Source: Lewinellaceae bacterium | GTDB taxonomy: Bacteria > Bacteroidota > Bacteroidia > Chitinophagales > Saprospiraceae | DNA length: 64,000 bases | Assembly (NCBI GenBank): GCA_020636095.1 | Contig: JACJYN010000003.1 | Coordinates: 868,001-932,000, forward strand | Direction: 5' to 3' | Shown: positions 18,501 to 27,375 of the stretch, in pieces | Numbering within the stretch: position 1 is the stretch's first letter | How the letters are laid out: every line of letters starts with the position of its first letter | Translations under genes and position numbers: made by a program | Notes under the pieces: model-generated | Told to the model about the DNA's origin: nothing | Database searches by the model: none | Seen by the model: only the letters and a program-made list of their open reading frames with translations

Positions 18501-19869
18501 CCTGGGTACCAATCCAGGTTTTCCCGTCTCTGCTTTCCAGTAAGCTGTGGATGTCATTGTATATCAGCCCATTGGTGGCCTCCGAATAATGTTCGAACCC
18601 ATTATCTTCCCAGACATTGACTCCACCCCCCTGGGTGCCGGCCCAGATCTTTCCATACCGATCTACCAACAGCCGCAGCATGATGTTATGGCTAAGGCCG
18701 TCCTCTTGGTTATAACTGTCGAAGCGGCGCCCGTCCCAAACCGTTAGCCCGTTGAATGTCCCGATCCATACTTTGCCGTCCGGAGCTTCAGCCAGGTACC
18801 ATATGTAATTGTTGCTCAATCCTTCTTCGGTGGTATAGTAGGTAAAGCCTGCTCCATCCCAGACACACAGGCCTTTAGCGGTGCCCATCCAAATCTTCCC
18901 TGCCCGATCTTCCAGGAGGCATAAAACATCGTTATCAGGCAGGCCTTCTCCGGTAGTGAATTGGAGAAATCCCTTTCCATCCCATATGCTTACCCCTCCG
19001 GTAGTGGCTATCCAGACCCTCCCATCCTTATCTTCTACCAGGCTTTGTACCCGGTTGCTGGCCAACCCTTCCGCTGTTGAAAAATAAGTGAAGCCAGCCC
19101 CATCCCAAACCCGCAGCCCACCCTTCCAGGTGCCGATCCAGATGTGCCCCCGGCGGTCTTCCAACATTTTTCCTACCCGGCTGACATTCAGGCCTTCACT
19201 TTGAAACCGGGTGAAACCGTCGCCATCCCAAACATCTATGCTGTTGGGTGTGCCGATCCAGATTCGGCCTTCCCGGTCTTCCAGTATTGCACCGGTTTCA
19301 TTGGAACTCAGGCCGTTTTCGGTGGTAAATTGCATTAAGCCAGCGCCATCCCAGACACTCAGGCCACTCTCCCAGGTGCCAATCCAGACTCTTCCGTCCC
19401 GGCTCTCCATCAGGCACTGTATCCAGCTTTCGTTCAACCCCTGCTCCATATCCAGGTAGAAGAAAGGGAAACGGCCATTTTCCTTATAGGCCAGGCTGGT
19501 GGGCTTCCATTCCGGCCACGGCGCCAACCTCTTTATTCCCCGAACAGGTTTATAATTCGGCTTAGCCACTTTATGCTTATCTATCACCCTGGGAGCGGCG
19601 GGAAAATATTGGGGTTGTTTTAACGTCAGAGCCGTTATTTTTCTTGACACCCTTTCCGACGGCCTTGCCCTGATGTACTCACTCCTGACCGGTGTAAAGG
19701 GAGTAGGCGCCACGGAATCCATAAAAACTGCCCTGCCGTTTGCCGGGATGTATTTTCCTGCTTTGAGAAGATGGGGATTGTAGCTGGGTTCTGGAATGGT
19801 GGCGCCGGGCCTGGTACAGGAAAGCACCAGGGAGATGAAAAACAATAAAGGTGGTACTGCCCTGGCCAT
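15565..19869 (-). CDS. Hybrid two-component sensor/regulator with double propeller
   Basis: 1434 residues containing a whole signalling pathway. The N-terminus has a signal with a possible lipobox (SLVLSC, about residue 18), a 120-residue linker, then 14 regulator-propeller repeats of the D-G-x-x-W-I-G-T type (about 145-690), enough for two seven-bladed propellers. A Y_Y_Y immunoglobulin-like domain (about 760-855), one transmembrane segment (about 862-885), HisKA with His921 (THEFRTPL), HATPase with GIGVPG and GAGIGLALVKEL, a receiver with Asp1233 (ISDVMMPEMDGFE) and an AraC-type helix-turn-helix (about 1335-1430) follow. Such proteins usually sense glycans in the periplasm and switch a neighbouring uptake locus. 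Here the nearest gene upstream encodes a barrel-less TonB plug, not a SusCD pair. Confidence 0.92.
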   Translation of the reverse strand: MARAVPPLLFFISLVLSCTRPGATIPEPSYNPHLLKAGKYIPANGRAVFMDSVAPTPFTPVRSEYIRARPSERVSRKITALTLKQPQYFPAAPRVIDKHKVAKPNYKPVRGIKRLAPWPEWKPTSLAYKENGRFPFFYLDMEQGLNESWIQCLMESRDGRVWIGTWESGLSVWDGAGLMQFTTENGLSSNETGAILEDREGRIWIGTPNSIDVWDGDGFTRFQSEGLNVSRVGKMLEDRRGHIWIGTWKGGLRVWDGAGFTYFSTAEGLASNRVQSLVEDKDGRVWIATTGGVSIWDGKGFLQFTTGEGLPDNDVLCLLEDRAGKIWMGTAKGLCVWDGAGFTYYTTEEGLSNNYIWYLAEAPDGKVWIGTFNGLTVWDGRRFDSYNQEDGLSHNIMLRLLVDRYGKIWAGTQGGGVNVWEDNGFEHYSEATNGLIYNDIHSLLESRDGKTWIGTQGGELLEWRKDGFTRHFTPNNIRYNFIQSLLEDKEERIWIGTSVHGLLRWDGEQFYHLALSKDQNYDVVTSLLEDRVGNLWIGTIEGVIVKSKAGFKKYSTRQRLSDNSVISLLEDKDGKVWIGTGNGLSVWEEGQLANYLEADGFGSRYVVNCLLEALDGKIWIGTSRGLGVWDGAGFTFYNTKEGLSHNVVLSLSQDQAENIWAGTKNGLNRLTELKNEREIAIRVYDDNDGLRGQVIKNMLAGHENRLWLSGNKGFDQIGLDAQPPDTSRPILMLREMHPFFDRVDWRQVKKAGDGGDNPVAGKQNSSLADVSFDSVLAFTNLPFRPVFPHNINQLNFHWSATHRAAHKLQYSYFMEGNDPAWSPLIKGNERSFQNLRPGHYTFKLRAVAENGQWSETQSYTFTILPPWWATNTAYLGYALATLLLLYVFYRFQLNRRMAEVEARRLRELDAFKTNLYTNLTHEFRTPLTVILGMAGQIRGQEQIRQLIRRNGQALLGLINQMLDLRKLEVGTLQLEMVQNNIILFLQYLCESFHSSAAAKGIQLSFQTDTENLIMDYDPEHLRQVVSNLLSNAIKFTPGPGRVQLTVRSGAFPIDNGRHRLTAHSLRLTVSDTGIGVPGHELPKIFSRFYQADTTATRKAGGAGIGLALVKELVEAMGGTISVESEGGTGSVFTVILPISQKAPLGEMPATPEAVSTQALTASTASDNLHSDSAFTAKIVSTKSPLALIVEDNSDVAHYLKMCLQADYRVEWAANGISGLEKAMEMIPDIIISDVMMPEMDGFELCRFLKAEERTSHIPIILLTARATQEDRLKGLERGADAYLAKPFDRLELEVRLRKLMELRWQLRDKYRHAGLIEEGGDRADDPELNFLRKLQKAILDNLDNEAFKVEPHLCRAMAMSRPQLYRKLKALKDVSPSELIREIRLQQGRRLILQTKLNISDVAESVGFKDPSYFTRSYSAAFGESPSETRERAK

Positions 19870-19943
19870 TGGGTTTCCTATGCGATATTAGGCTTTATTC
19901 TGAAAATTTCCGTAAGGAAATACCGTTTTCCTGTTCATCCCTG

Positions 19944-19981
19944 CCCGCAAGGGGCCCCTGGCCGGGGCCGGTCTTGCCGGG
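19944..19981. other. GC-rich hairpin between plug gene and hybrid regulator
   Basis: CCCGCAAG and CTTGCCGGG arms enclose a GGCCCC-TGGCC-GGGGCC inner stem. There is no clear T-run in the leftward direction, so it could slow or stabilise the transcript instead of ending it. Confidence 0.5.
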
Positions 19982-20085
19982 CGAAAGACATGTCTCGGCA
20001 CGGCATGCAGGCTGTAAATCTTAGAATCCTGTCTATTGAACCTGAATTTATGAAAAATCCGCCAGACAAGCCACATAAAAATGCA

Positions 20086-20607
20086 TCAGAACTCCGAATT
20101 TGCCGCTCCCCCCCTACGCGTAACCACCCGGATCACGCCGTTGCCGGCCTGGCTGTACAAACTGGCCTCGGCGAGGCTCTTCAGCACCTCTATCCTTTCG
20201 ATGTCGGCAACCGGGATGCTCCAGAGCAGGTTGTTCAATGCCTCGTCGTTGTAGCTGTAGAAAGGCATGTCGTCGATCACCAGCAGCGGAGGCCCCATGG
20301 CGCCCCGGATGCGGATGCGGTAAAAGTTGTAACCGCCCGCAACCCATACGCCCGGTATGCGGCCGATGAGCATCTCGGCGGGGTGGAGGTAGGCGTTGCC
20401 GAAATCGGAGCTCACTGCCACCACGTCGGGCGTTCCGGCCAGGGAAGCAACGGAAGCAGGCATTATTGTCTGTATAGGTTGAACGGCAGGTAATGCCTTT
20501 CCTTCCTCACTTTCCGGGCAAGTGGCACAGAAATCGTTGGCAAACACCGGTAAAGCGGTAAAGAAAAGCAATGCCAGGATCGGGAAAAATCTTTTTTTGT
20601 TTTTCAT
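20086..20607 (-). CDS. Stand-alone TonB plug-domain protein
   Basis: 173 residues with a signal peptide (1-23) and a plug domain only: RIPGVWVAGGYNFYRIRIRG, LLVIDDMPFYSYNDE and IERIEVLKSLAEASLYSQAG correspond to the plug of SusC/TonB receptors. The ORF then ends (RRGGAANSEF) with no barrel, and no barrel sequence follows downstream. CATCP near the N-terminus could form a disulfide or lipid site. It lies upstream of the hybrid regulator on the same strand. It could be a receptor relic, or a soluble partner that contacts TonB or the sensor. Confidence 0.8.
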   Translation of the reverse strand: MKNKKRFFPILALLFFTALPVFANDFCATCPESEEGKALPAVQPIQTIMPASVASLAGTPDVVAVSSDFGNAYLHPAEMLIGRIPGVWVAGGYNFYRIRIRGAMGPPLLVIDDMPFYSYNDEALNNLLWSIPVADIERIEVLKSLAEASLYSQAGNGVIRVVTRRGGAANSEF

Positions 20608-20813
20608 AGCTTCTGCTTTTTACTTGGTCAATCACCAGACTTTATTCCAAAATAGTTTTCAGTCATGCAAGATTTTTGGAAGGAAGTCTACTACATCGTC
20701 TATTCTTATAATCCTTTTTTAGCAATTATAGTTTGTTAAGGAATCTTTAATTATGGCTATCGGCGTGCCAGCGCCAGCAGACAACTTTTTCTGCAAGAGA
20801 AAAATATTTTCCT

Positions 20814-20838
20814 TAATTTTGTTTTAGATTAATCTAAA
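20814..20838 (+). promoter_or_regulatory. -7 element with abutting 16-bp palindrome, DtxR/MntR-like operator
   Basis: TAATTTTG (20814-20821) fits TAnnTTTG. Two bases later TTTAGATTAATCTAAA (20823-20838) is a perfect palindrome resembling DtxR/IdeR/MntR boxes (TTAGGn...nCCTAA). Its place over the expected transcription start suggests metal-dependent repression of the receptor at 20878. The regulator itself is not in the window. Confidence 0.55.
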
Positions 20839-20877
20839 TTTAATAAACTATACCATCTAAACAAAAATTAAAGTATT

Positions 20878-23191
20878 TTGAAAAAAGTGATACTGTTGTT
20901 TCTCGTAATACCATCAGCCTTCCTGGCGCATACTCAAACTGGCAGTATAAGCGGTAAAGTTTTTTCCGACGGCGGCCCTCTGGAATTTGCAAATGTAAAA
21001 ATTGAAGGCATGGAGCAGGGTGCGGTAGTCAACACGGAAGGATACTATCGGATCGACAATGTACCTTTTGGAGAGCTGACGGTGGTAGCTTCGCTGATTG
21101 GTTATGAAGCGGTTCGAAAAGAGGTCCGATTAAATGCAGCGAATCCTTCCATACGCCTCGATCTTTCGCTGACGCCTTTGCACGTTCAACTGGACCAGGT
21201 GGTGGTGACCGGCACCAGAACTTTTAAACGGCGGACGCAGTCGCCGGTAATGGTAAATATCGTGGATAGTGAGACATTGGGAAAGGTACAGGCTTGTAAC
21301 CTGTCGGAGGGTTTGAAATTTCAGCCCGGCCTCAGGGTAGAAACGGATTGTCAAACTTGTAACTATACCCAACTGAGAATGAATGGCCTGGGAGGGGCTA
21401 CTCCCAGATTCTGATCAATGGACGCCCGGTTTTCAGCCCCCTCACGGGATTGTACGGTATGGAGCAAATACCGGTCAATATGATCGAGCGTATTGAAGTC
21501 GTTCGCGGGGGTGGTTCTGCGTTGTATGGTTCCAGTGCTATTGGCGGAACGGTCAATGTCATTACCAAAATCCCCAAGGAGAATGGGTATAACCTCTCTT
21601 TCACACACCAGAATATCAATGGCGGTGCGGATGATAACATCATAAGTGGTAATGCGACGGTAGTGGCGAAGGAGGGCCGGTCGGGAATCTCAGTTTTTGT
21701 CAACAACCGGAGCAGGGCCTGGTACGACCATAATAAGGATAACTTCTCTGAACTGCCAGAACTAAGTAACAACTCCTTTGGCGCCAACCTATTTGTCCTG
21801 CCGAAAGACAACCAAAAACTGGAATTGAGCCTTAGCAGCCTCAATGAGTACCGTTACGGAGGTGAAATGGTGGATCCACCGGCTCACCTGGCTCAACAAT
21901 CTGAAGAGCGAACCCACAAGGTGTTCATTGGTAGCCTGGACTATCAGGCCAACTTCAACAATGACAATAGTTCTTTTATTGCCTATTTGGCGGGGCAGCA
22001 TACCGGCAGAAACCATTATACCGGTATCATTCCCGAAGATAGTATGGAAGTCGCCTTGCATCTGGCCGACCCTCCTTACGGGACTTCAACGAACACTACT
22101 TTTCAGGGTGGGGCCCAATTCAATCATCGCGTATCCAATTTTCCGGGCGGAAGCAATGTACTTACCCTGGGAGTGGAATACCTGGCGGATGATGTGTTGG
22201 ATGTCATACCAGCCTACGCTACCAGGTAGATCAGTTTACCCAGAACCTGGGGGTTTTCTTCCAAAGTGACTGGGAGGCCACCTCCAGCTTTAACCTGTTG
22301 GCTGGCTTGCGGGCCGACCGGCACAATTTGCTGGAAAAGGCCATCTTTAGCCCTCGCCTGTCCTTGTTATACAAGTTGAAAACCAGTACTCAATTCAGGC
22401 TGTCCTGGGGCACGGGCTTCAGAGCGCCACAGGCTTTCGACACCGACCTGCATATTGCCTTTGCCGGTGGCGGCGTTTCCAGGATATCCCTATCTCCTGA
22501 TTTGACAGAGGAGCGGTCGACCAGCTTCAGTGGGTCTGTTAATTATGATAAAGCCACAGAGCAGTGGATAGCTGGTTTTACAATGGAAGGTTTTTTTACT
22601 CAGCTGAAAGACGCTTTCTATCAATATCCATTGGGTAAAGACAGCTTTGGCGAGCGCTTTGAGAAGAGGAACGGCGATGGGTCTACGGTACAGGGCGCCA
22701 CCCTGGAGATAAGGGCCAACTACAAGGGGAAAGTGCAATTAGAATCCGGGTTTACTGTCCAGTCGAGCTTGTTTGACGTAGCCGTGGAGAACATCGATGG
22801 ACTGGAGCGCAAAAGGACGTTTTTAAGAACGCCTAAGGAGTATGGTTACGCCACTTTCTCGATTATGCCCAATGAGCGATTCAACACCACTATCAATCTG
22901 GTATACACCGGGGAAATGGAATTGGCGCATTTTGCCGGCGCTCCGGAGCAAGGCGCAGACGAGTATAAAACTTCCTCCCCCTTTTCAGAATGGAGCTTCA
23001 GGACAGGATATACCTTTAGCTTTAAAGGGATAGGCTCGGGGCTGGAAGTATTCGGCGGCATAAAAAACATCACCAATGCTTATCAGGATGATTTTGACAG
23101 CGGAAAAAACAGAGACAGCAACTATATTTACGGCCCGGCACTTCCGAGAACGGCTTTCATTGGGTTGAAGCTAAGTTTTGAAAACCAGTAA
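20878..23191 (+). pseudogene. TonB-dependent receptor with two frameshifts
   Basis: A receptor of about 770 residues in three frames. 20878-21414 (TTG start) has a signal peptide, a carboxypeptidase-like domain and the plug start with CQTCNYTQLRMNGLGG. The frame breaks in a G-run near 21396-21400, where one extra G would restore GYSQILINGRP. 21415-22229 continues with IERIEVVRGGGSALYGSSA. A second 1-nt slip near 22205-22220 leads into 22220-23191, which finishes the barrel (FIGLKLSFENQ). The Cys-x-x-Cys plug and DtxR-like operator point to metal or metal-complex uptake. Everything else is well conserved, so the breaks are recent or are sequencing errors. Confidence 0.8.
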
Positions 23192-23221
23192 GAAATTCGT
23201 TATTTTTGGAGAAATCAATTC

Positions 23222-23266
23222 ATGAGCACCATTCTTGTTCCAGCGAAGAAGCTACTCACTCCTTAG
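23222..23266 (+). pseudogene. Start fragment of a Uma2-like gene
   Basis: ATG AGC ACC begins a 14-codon frame (STILVPAKKLLTP) that resembles the start of the intact Uma2 gene (STTATLEKRLLT, 26040). The preceding 30 bp, including ATTCGTTATTTTTGGAGAAA, are also shared. The fragment ends at the terminus of the permease gene. Confidence 0.4.
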
Positions 23267-25681
23267 CCTATCCGCTGGATTAGCCCGAGCCGCCCGCAGC
23301 GACTGCCAGCCAATAGCCACAAAAGCGATCAGGACGGCCATGGCGCCTGCCAACCCGAAGGCCCACCATGGCATGGGGGTGTGGTATTCGAATTCCTGTA
23401 GCCAGCCGTTCATGAAATACCAGGCGATAGGGGTGGCCAGCACGAAGGCAGCCAGGGCCAGCCGGAGGAAATCTTCGGACAGCAGGGTGACAATGTTGGC
23501 TACCGTAGCCCCCAGCACCTTCCGCACGCTGATCTCTTTGGCGCGGCGTTCGGCGGCGAAGGTGGACAGTCCCAGCAGGCCCAGGCAGGAAATGAAAATG
23601 GCCAGCAGGGCGCCCCACAGCACCAGCCCCCCCATGCGTTGATCAGCCAGATAGTTTTGTTGCAATTGCTCATCCAGGAAATAGTACTCAAAGGGATCCT
23701 CCGGGTTGAGGCGGTTCCAGGTGGCCTCTATGCGAGCTATCGTCCCGGCCATGCCTTCCATCTCCACATTGGCTACCAGGAAGTTGTGGGCCTCCCGGTT
23801 ATCCCAGAAAAAGGCGTAGCCGTCGATCTCCCGGTGCAGGGAAGTAGCGTGAAAATCTTTAGCCACCCCGATGATGCGGAAGCTGTGCTGCTCCTCGCCC
23901 CAGTTGAAAAACATCCGTTTGCCGACGGCGGCCTCCGGGGTGTAGCCCAACCCGGTAGCCAGGGTTTCATTGATGACCACAGCCTGAGCGGTGTCGGCAA
24001 TGCGCGTCTTGTCAAAAAAGCGGCCTTCTGCCACTTCAAACTGCATGAGCTTCATGTAGTCGGGGTCCACATAAGTCATAAAAGTGTGGATACCCTGCTC
24101 GGAAATCTGCCCTTCGCCGTACATGACCATGTCCTCGACGTTGAAGGAGCCGGGATAACTGGACGTGCCTCCGGCGGCGGCCACCTGGCCGTCCTTCAGT
24201 ATTTCGTCCTTCAGCGCCCTGAAATTGGCATAGGAGGCTTCGTTGTGGTGAGGGATGATGATCTTCTGCTCCTTGTCGAATCCCAGATTCTTATCCCTGA
24301 TGTATTTCATCTGCTGGTTGATGACCAGTATGCCTTGTATCAGGGCGATGGAAACGACGAATTGCACCGCCACCAACCCCTTGCGGACCTGCTGAGCGGA
24401 AAACCGGCTGCCCAAATCTCCCTGGAAAATTTGGACGGGGTTGAATGAAGACAGATAGGCTGCCGGATAGCCGCCTGCCAGGAGTGTCGTGAGGAGCATA
24501 AAGCCCAGCAACAGCAGGGGGAGCGCCGGGTCCTGGGCAGGATTCAACACCAGCTCTCTTCCCATCAGTTGGTTGAAGATGGGCAGCGCCAGGTTGGCAA
24601 CGGCATAAGCCAGGATAATAGCCAAACAGGTATAGAGGAAAGCCTCGCTTAGGAATTGTTTCAGCAGAGCGCCGCGGGTGGCGCCGATCACCTTGCGGAT
24701 GCCTACCTCCTGCGCCCTGACGGTGGCCTTGGCAGTGGCCAGGTTCATGAAGTTGATGCAGGCGATGAACAACACAAAGGCCGCGATGGAGCCCAGGATG
24801 TACAGGTAAGAAACATCTCCCACCGGGCCGATGGGGTTGTTGGTTTTAGAATGAAGGTAGATATCCTCTATGGGCTCCAGAAAATGCTCCTTGCTGAACC
24901 CCAGTTGCCGGAGCCGATCGCCGGCATAACCTTCCAGCCAGGCGGAAAATTTGCTTTCCAGGGCGTCGGGGCGGGCGTCGGGACGCAGTTGAACATAGGT
25001 GTGGAAAAGGTTGTTGCCCGCCCATTCCTCTAGTCGGTAAAACCGGCGGCCGATGTTCCCGCTCATCGAGGAAAGGTAAAAATCCGCATCGATGTGCGAA
25101 CGGTAGGTACCCCGGTTGAATACGCCGGTAACGGTGTAAGGGTCTTTGCCCCAGGGGTTTTCAATGGTGATGGCCTTTCCGATGGGATCCTCGTTGTCAA
25201 ACAACCGGTGGGCCAGGCGTTGGGAAAGCACCACGGAATAGGGCTCGTCCAGAGCGTGCTCAGGGGCGCCGGCGGTAAAGTCATAGGTAAGTAAACGGAA
25301 AAAGGTGCTGTCGGCGTACACGCCGTTCTCTTCGGTGAAGGCTCTGTCTTCTACTTTCAATATATACTTATCCACCCCCGGCGCTTTAAACACCCGGGCG
25401 CTTTCCAGCACCTCCGGAAAATCCTTTTTGATGGCGAAAACCAGGGGCGAAGGGGTGGTTCCGCTTTTTTCTGACCGTTCGCCCATCCGGAAGGTGGTCG
25501 ACACGCGGTAGATGTCCTCTCCATTGCGGTGGTGCCGGTCGTGGCTGGCTTCGTAACGCACGTACTGTACGATGAGCAAACAGCAAGCCAGGCCAATGGC
25601 TAGCCCGATGATGTTGATCCCGGCGTACCCTTTGAATTTGAGGAGGTTGCGCAGGGCGATCTTGAAGTAGTTAGACAGCAT
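23252..25681 (-). CDS. FtsX/MacB-type ABC transporter permease
   Basis: 809 residues in the Bacteroidota macrolide-export permease pattern: an N-terminal helix (about 20-42, INIIGLAIGLACCLLI), a large periplasmic MacB_PCD domain (about 60-245), an FtsX block with three helices (about 290-415), a second helix/periplasmic domain (about 430-670), and a final FtsX block with RRAKEISVRKVLGA before the last helices. No ATPase gene is adjacent, so it is either an orphan permease or served in trans. These proteins act in lipoprotein, peptide or antibiotic export or in mechanotransmission. It is wedged between two copies of a receptor-end/Uma2-start junction. Confidence 0.88.
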   Translation of the reverse strand: MLSNYFKIALRNLLKFKGYAGINIIGLAIGLACCLLIVQYVRYEASHDRHHRNGEDIYRVSTTFRMGERSEKSGTTPSPLVFAIKKDFPEVLESARVFKAPGVDKYILKVEDRAFTEENGVYADSTFFRLLTYDFTAGAPEHALDEPYSVVLSQRLAHRLFDNEDPIGKAITIENPWGKDPYTVTGVFNRGTYRSHIDADFYLSSMSGNIGRRFYRLEEWAGNNLFHTYVQLRPDARPDALESKFSAWLEGYAGDRLRQLGFSKEHFLEPIEDIYLHSKTNNPIGPVGDVSYLYILGSIAAFVLFIACINFMNLATAKATVRAQEVGIRKVIGATRGALLKQFLSEAFLYTCLAIILAYAVANLALPIFNQLMGRELVLNPAQDPALPLLLLGFMLLTTLLAGGYPAAYLSSFNPVQIFQGDLGSRFSAQQVRKGLVAVQFVVSIALIQGILVINQQMKYIRDKNLGFDKEQKIIIPHHNEASYANFRALKDEILKDGQVAAAGGTSSYPGSFNVEDMVMYGEGQISEQGIHTFMTYVDPDYMKLMQFEVAEGRFFDKTRIADTAQAVVINETLATGLGYTPEAAVGKRMFFNWGEEQHSFRIIGVAKDFHATSLHREIDGYAFFWDNREAHNFLVANVEMEGMAGTIARIEATWNRLNPEDPFEYYFLDEQLQQNYLADQRMGGLVLWGALLAIFISCLGLLGLSTFAAERRAKEISVRKVLGATVANIVTLLSEDFLRLALAAFVLATPIAWYFMNGWLQEFEYHTPMPWWAFGLAGAMAVLIAFVAIGWQSLRAARANPADRLRSE

Positions 25682-25720
25682 GTTGGGTGGTTTTAATAAG
25701 CCTGTTTTTCAAAAACCAGC

Positions 25721-25820
25721 AATTCCCGCTTTGGATTGCCACGAAACCACACGAAAATTTAGTGCGGATTTTGTGTTTTAGTGGCAGGTTTTGTGGCGTC
25801 ATTTTTCCAAACCGGGAATT
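25721..25820. repeat. 100-bp palindromic intergenic element
   Basis: Outer arms AATTCCCGCTTTGGA (25721-25735) and TCCAAACCGGGAATT (25806-25820) pair with one mismatch; an inner imperfect pair surrounds TGCCAC and GTGGCA. It lies upstream of the permease start. Apart from it, 25682-25978 shows no gene. Confidence 0.6.
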
Positions 25821-25978
25821 ATTGTCCAAAAACCATGCCCTTGAATTAAGTTGTTGATAACCATTGATTTGTAGCCATGTGTCAGGGAGGTGTCAACTCG
25901 GGGTTGTTCAAATTCGAACAGTATGTGTTTGTAAGTGAACACTTTCGGGGCTGGCTTCTCTATGGAAAGCTGGTGAAT

Positions 25979-26008
25979 GGATTAAAGCTAAATCTTGAAC
26001 GCCAGTAA
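25979..26008 (+). pseudogene. Terminal codons of a lost TonB receptor
   Basis: GLKLNLERQ and TAA match GLKLSFENQ and TAA at the end of the frameshifted receptor (to 23191). About 30 bp of shared sequence leading into the Uma2 start follows in both places. It is a relic showing that the receptor/Uma2 junction exists twice. Confidence 0.55.
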
Positions 26009-26039
26009 GAAATTCGTTATTTTTGGAGAAAAACAGTCC

Positions 26040-26612
26040 ATGAGCACAACCGCCACACTGGAAAAAAGGCTTTTGACCTGCGACGACTATCACGCCATGA
26101 TAGCGGCGGGGATATTGGATGAAGAGGATAATGTGGAATTAATAAACGGAGAATTGATCTATATGAGCCCCATTGGCCCTAATCACGGAAGCGTCGTTGG
26201 CCGGATAGATGCGCTGTTGCAGCATCTTTTGTACAACCAGGCTATCGTATTCGTTCAAAATCCTGTTTCTCTAACCCCTCTCTCTGAGCCTGAACCTGAC
26301 CTTTCTGTTGTGAAACTCAGAGACGACTACTATTTCGATGCTCACCCAAACCCAGCCGATACCTTTCTGCTCATCGAAGTATCCGACACGACCCTGGAAA
26401 AAGACAGGACGGTGAAAGCCCCTCTGTACGCTAAGGCAGGCATCCCGTTTTACTGGATTGTCAATTTGCCCGAAATGCAGTTGGAGGTGTATTCCCAGCC
26501 TGACAAAGGCCAGTACAAGCTCCGGCAAATATACCTTCTCGATGAAAAAGTAGAGATTCCTCCTTTTGGGGTAGAAGTGGAGGTAGCGAAATTAATTGGG
26601 AACGTCGGATAA
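26040..26612 (+). CDS. Uma2-family (DUF820) putative restriction-like endonuclease
   Basis: 190 residues from the ATG at 26040, which has a GGAG 15 bp upstream; the longer frame from 25995 runs through the relic receptor end. VELINGELIYMSPIGPNHG, EPEPDLSVVK and FLLIEVSDTTLEKDR give the Glu...Asp...Glu-x-Ser PD-(D/E)XK core of Uma2. KAPLYAKAGIPFYWIVNLPE is the usual C-terminal block. The biological role of the family is not established; it is common in many copies in Cyanobacteria and Bacteroidota. Confidence 0.88.
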   Translation: MSTTATLEKRLLTCDDYHAMIAAGILDEEDNVELINGELIYMSPIGPNHGSVVGRIDALLQHLLYNQAIVFVQNPVSLTPLSEPEPDLSVVKLRDDYYFDAHPNPADTFLLIEVSDTTLEKDRTVKAPLYAKAGIPFYWIVNLPEMQLEVYSQPDKGQYKLRQIYLLDEKVEIPPFGVEVEVAKLIGNVG

Positions 26613-26670
26613 CGCTGATTAACCGGCTGGGCATTGAAAAAAGTTCTCCAGGGAAGTCAAAGACCAATTT

Positions 26671-27375
26671 TTAATCAATCCGATGCCACTTCTTCTGCTC
26701 TGAAACCTCTCCCGTGCGGGCATCAATCGTGAAATTCTCCCCCGCCCAGCCCTTGGGGGTAGCGGTTACGCATTTCCATTCATAGCTGTCGGTTAGCCCT
26801 TCGATGTACAACTGCACGTCTCGCCCCTTTATCACTTTTTCTTCGGCGATCTTTTCTGCCTTCTCCCGGGTGACGGGAAATACGCAGTCGCCAGGGTTTT
26901 TCCTGCAATCGGGCAGGTTGGCGGGCGTTTCTATCTCTTCCATACCCAGGAAAGCGTACTTTTTGAAAGTGATGCGCTGGTGGGCGAACGCGAAGCCGGG
27001 CGGGAAGAAATAATAGCGGATTTCGTAGATTTCGGTGGCAGCTTCGTCTTTGAAGCTGTGCCAGTCTAACCGGAAGTTATCATAGAAATACGCCTCGCCT
27101 ACCCGATCGATGCAGTATTGTTTTGTCCACTGGTAAAACTCATCTGTATCGAATTTATCGGACAGTTTCAACCAGCCGAATTTCTGCTTGTATTCAATGC
27201 CGTATTCGTTGGGGTTGAAGTTGTAAATGTACTGCACCAGCGAGTCGGCTGTCATTTCCCGGGGAACGGCGATAACCTCCATCCTTTCACCTGGGCCGGT
27301 GGGGTTGATCCGGACTTCCATCTGAGCCTGCACTAATTGCGGGAGCCATAAGGCGAGAAATATCAGCTGTTTCAT
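26671..27375 (-). CDS. Secreted protein with PepSY-like C-terminus
   Basis: 234 residues with a signal peptide (1-17). The middle has YCIDRVGEAYFYDNFRLDW and aromatic-rich strands; the C-terminal 60 residues (VTREKAEKIAEEKVIKG...NFTIDARTGEV) look like a PepSY-type strand-helix domain. Four Cys could form disulfides. The start overlaps the previous gene's stop as ATGA (27372-27375), so the two are translationally coupled. Function is unknown. Confidence 0.7.
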   Translation of the reverse strand: MKQLIFLALWLPQLVQAQMEVRINPTGPGERMEVIAVPREMTADSLVQYIYNFNPNEYGIEYKQKFGWLKLSDKFDTDEFYQWTKQYCIDRVGEAYFYDNFRLDWHSFKDEAATEIYEIRYYFFPPGFAFAHQRITFKKYAFLGMEEIETPANLPDCRKNPGDCVFPVTREKAEKIAEEKVIKGRDVQLYIEGLTDSYEWKCVTATPKGWAGENFTIDARTGEVSEQKKWHRID

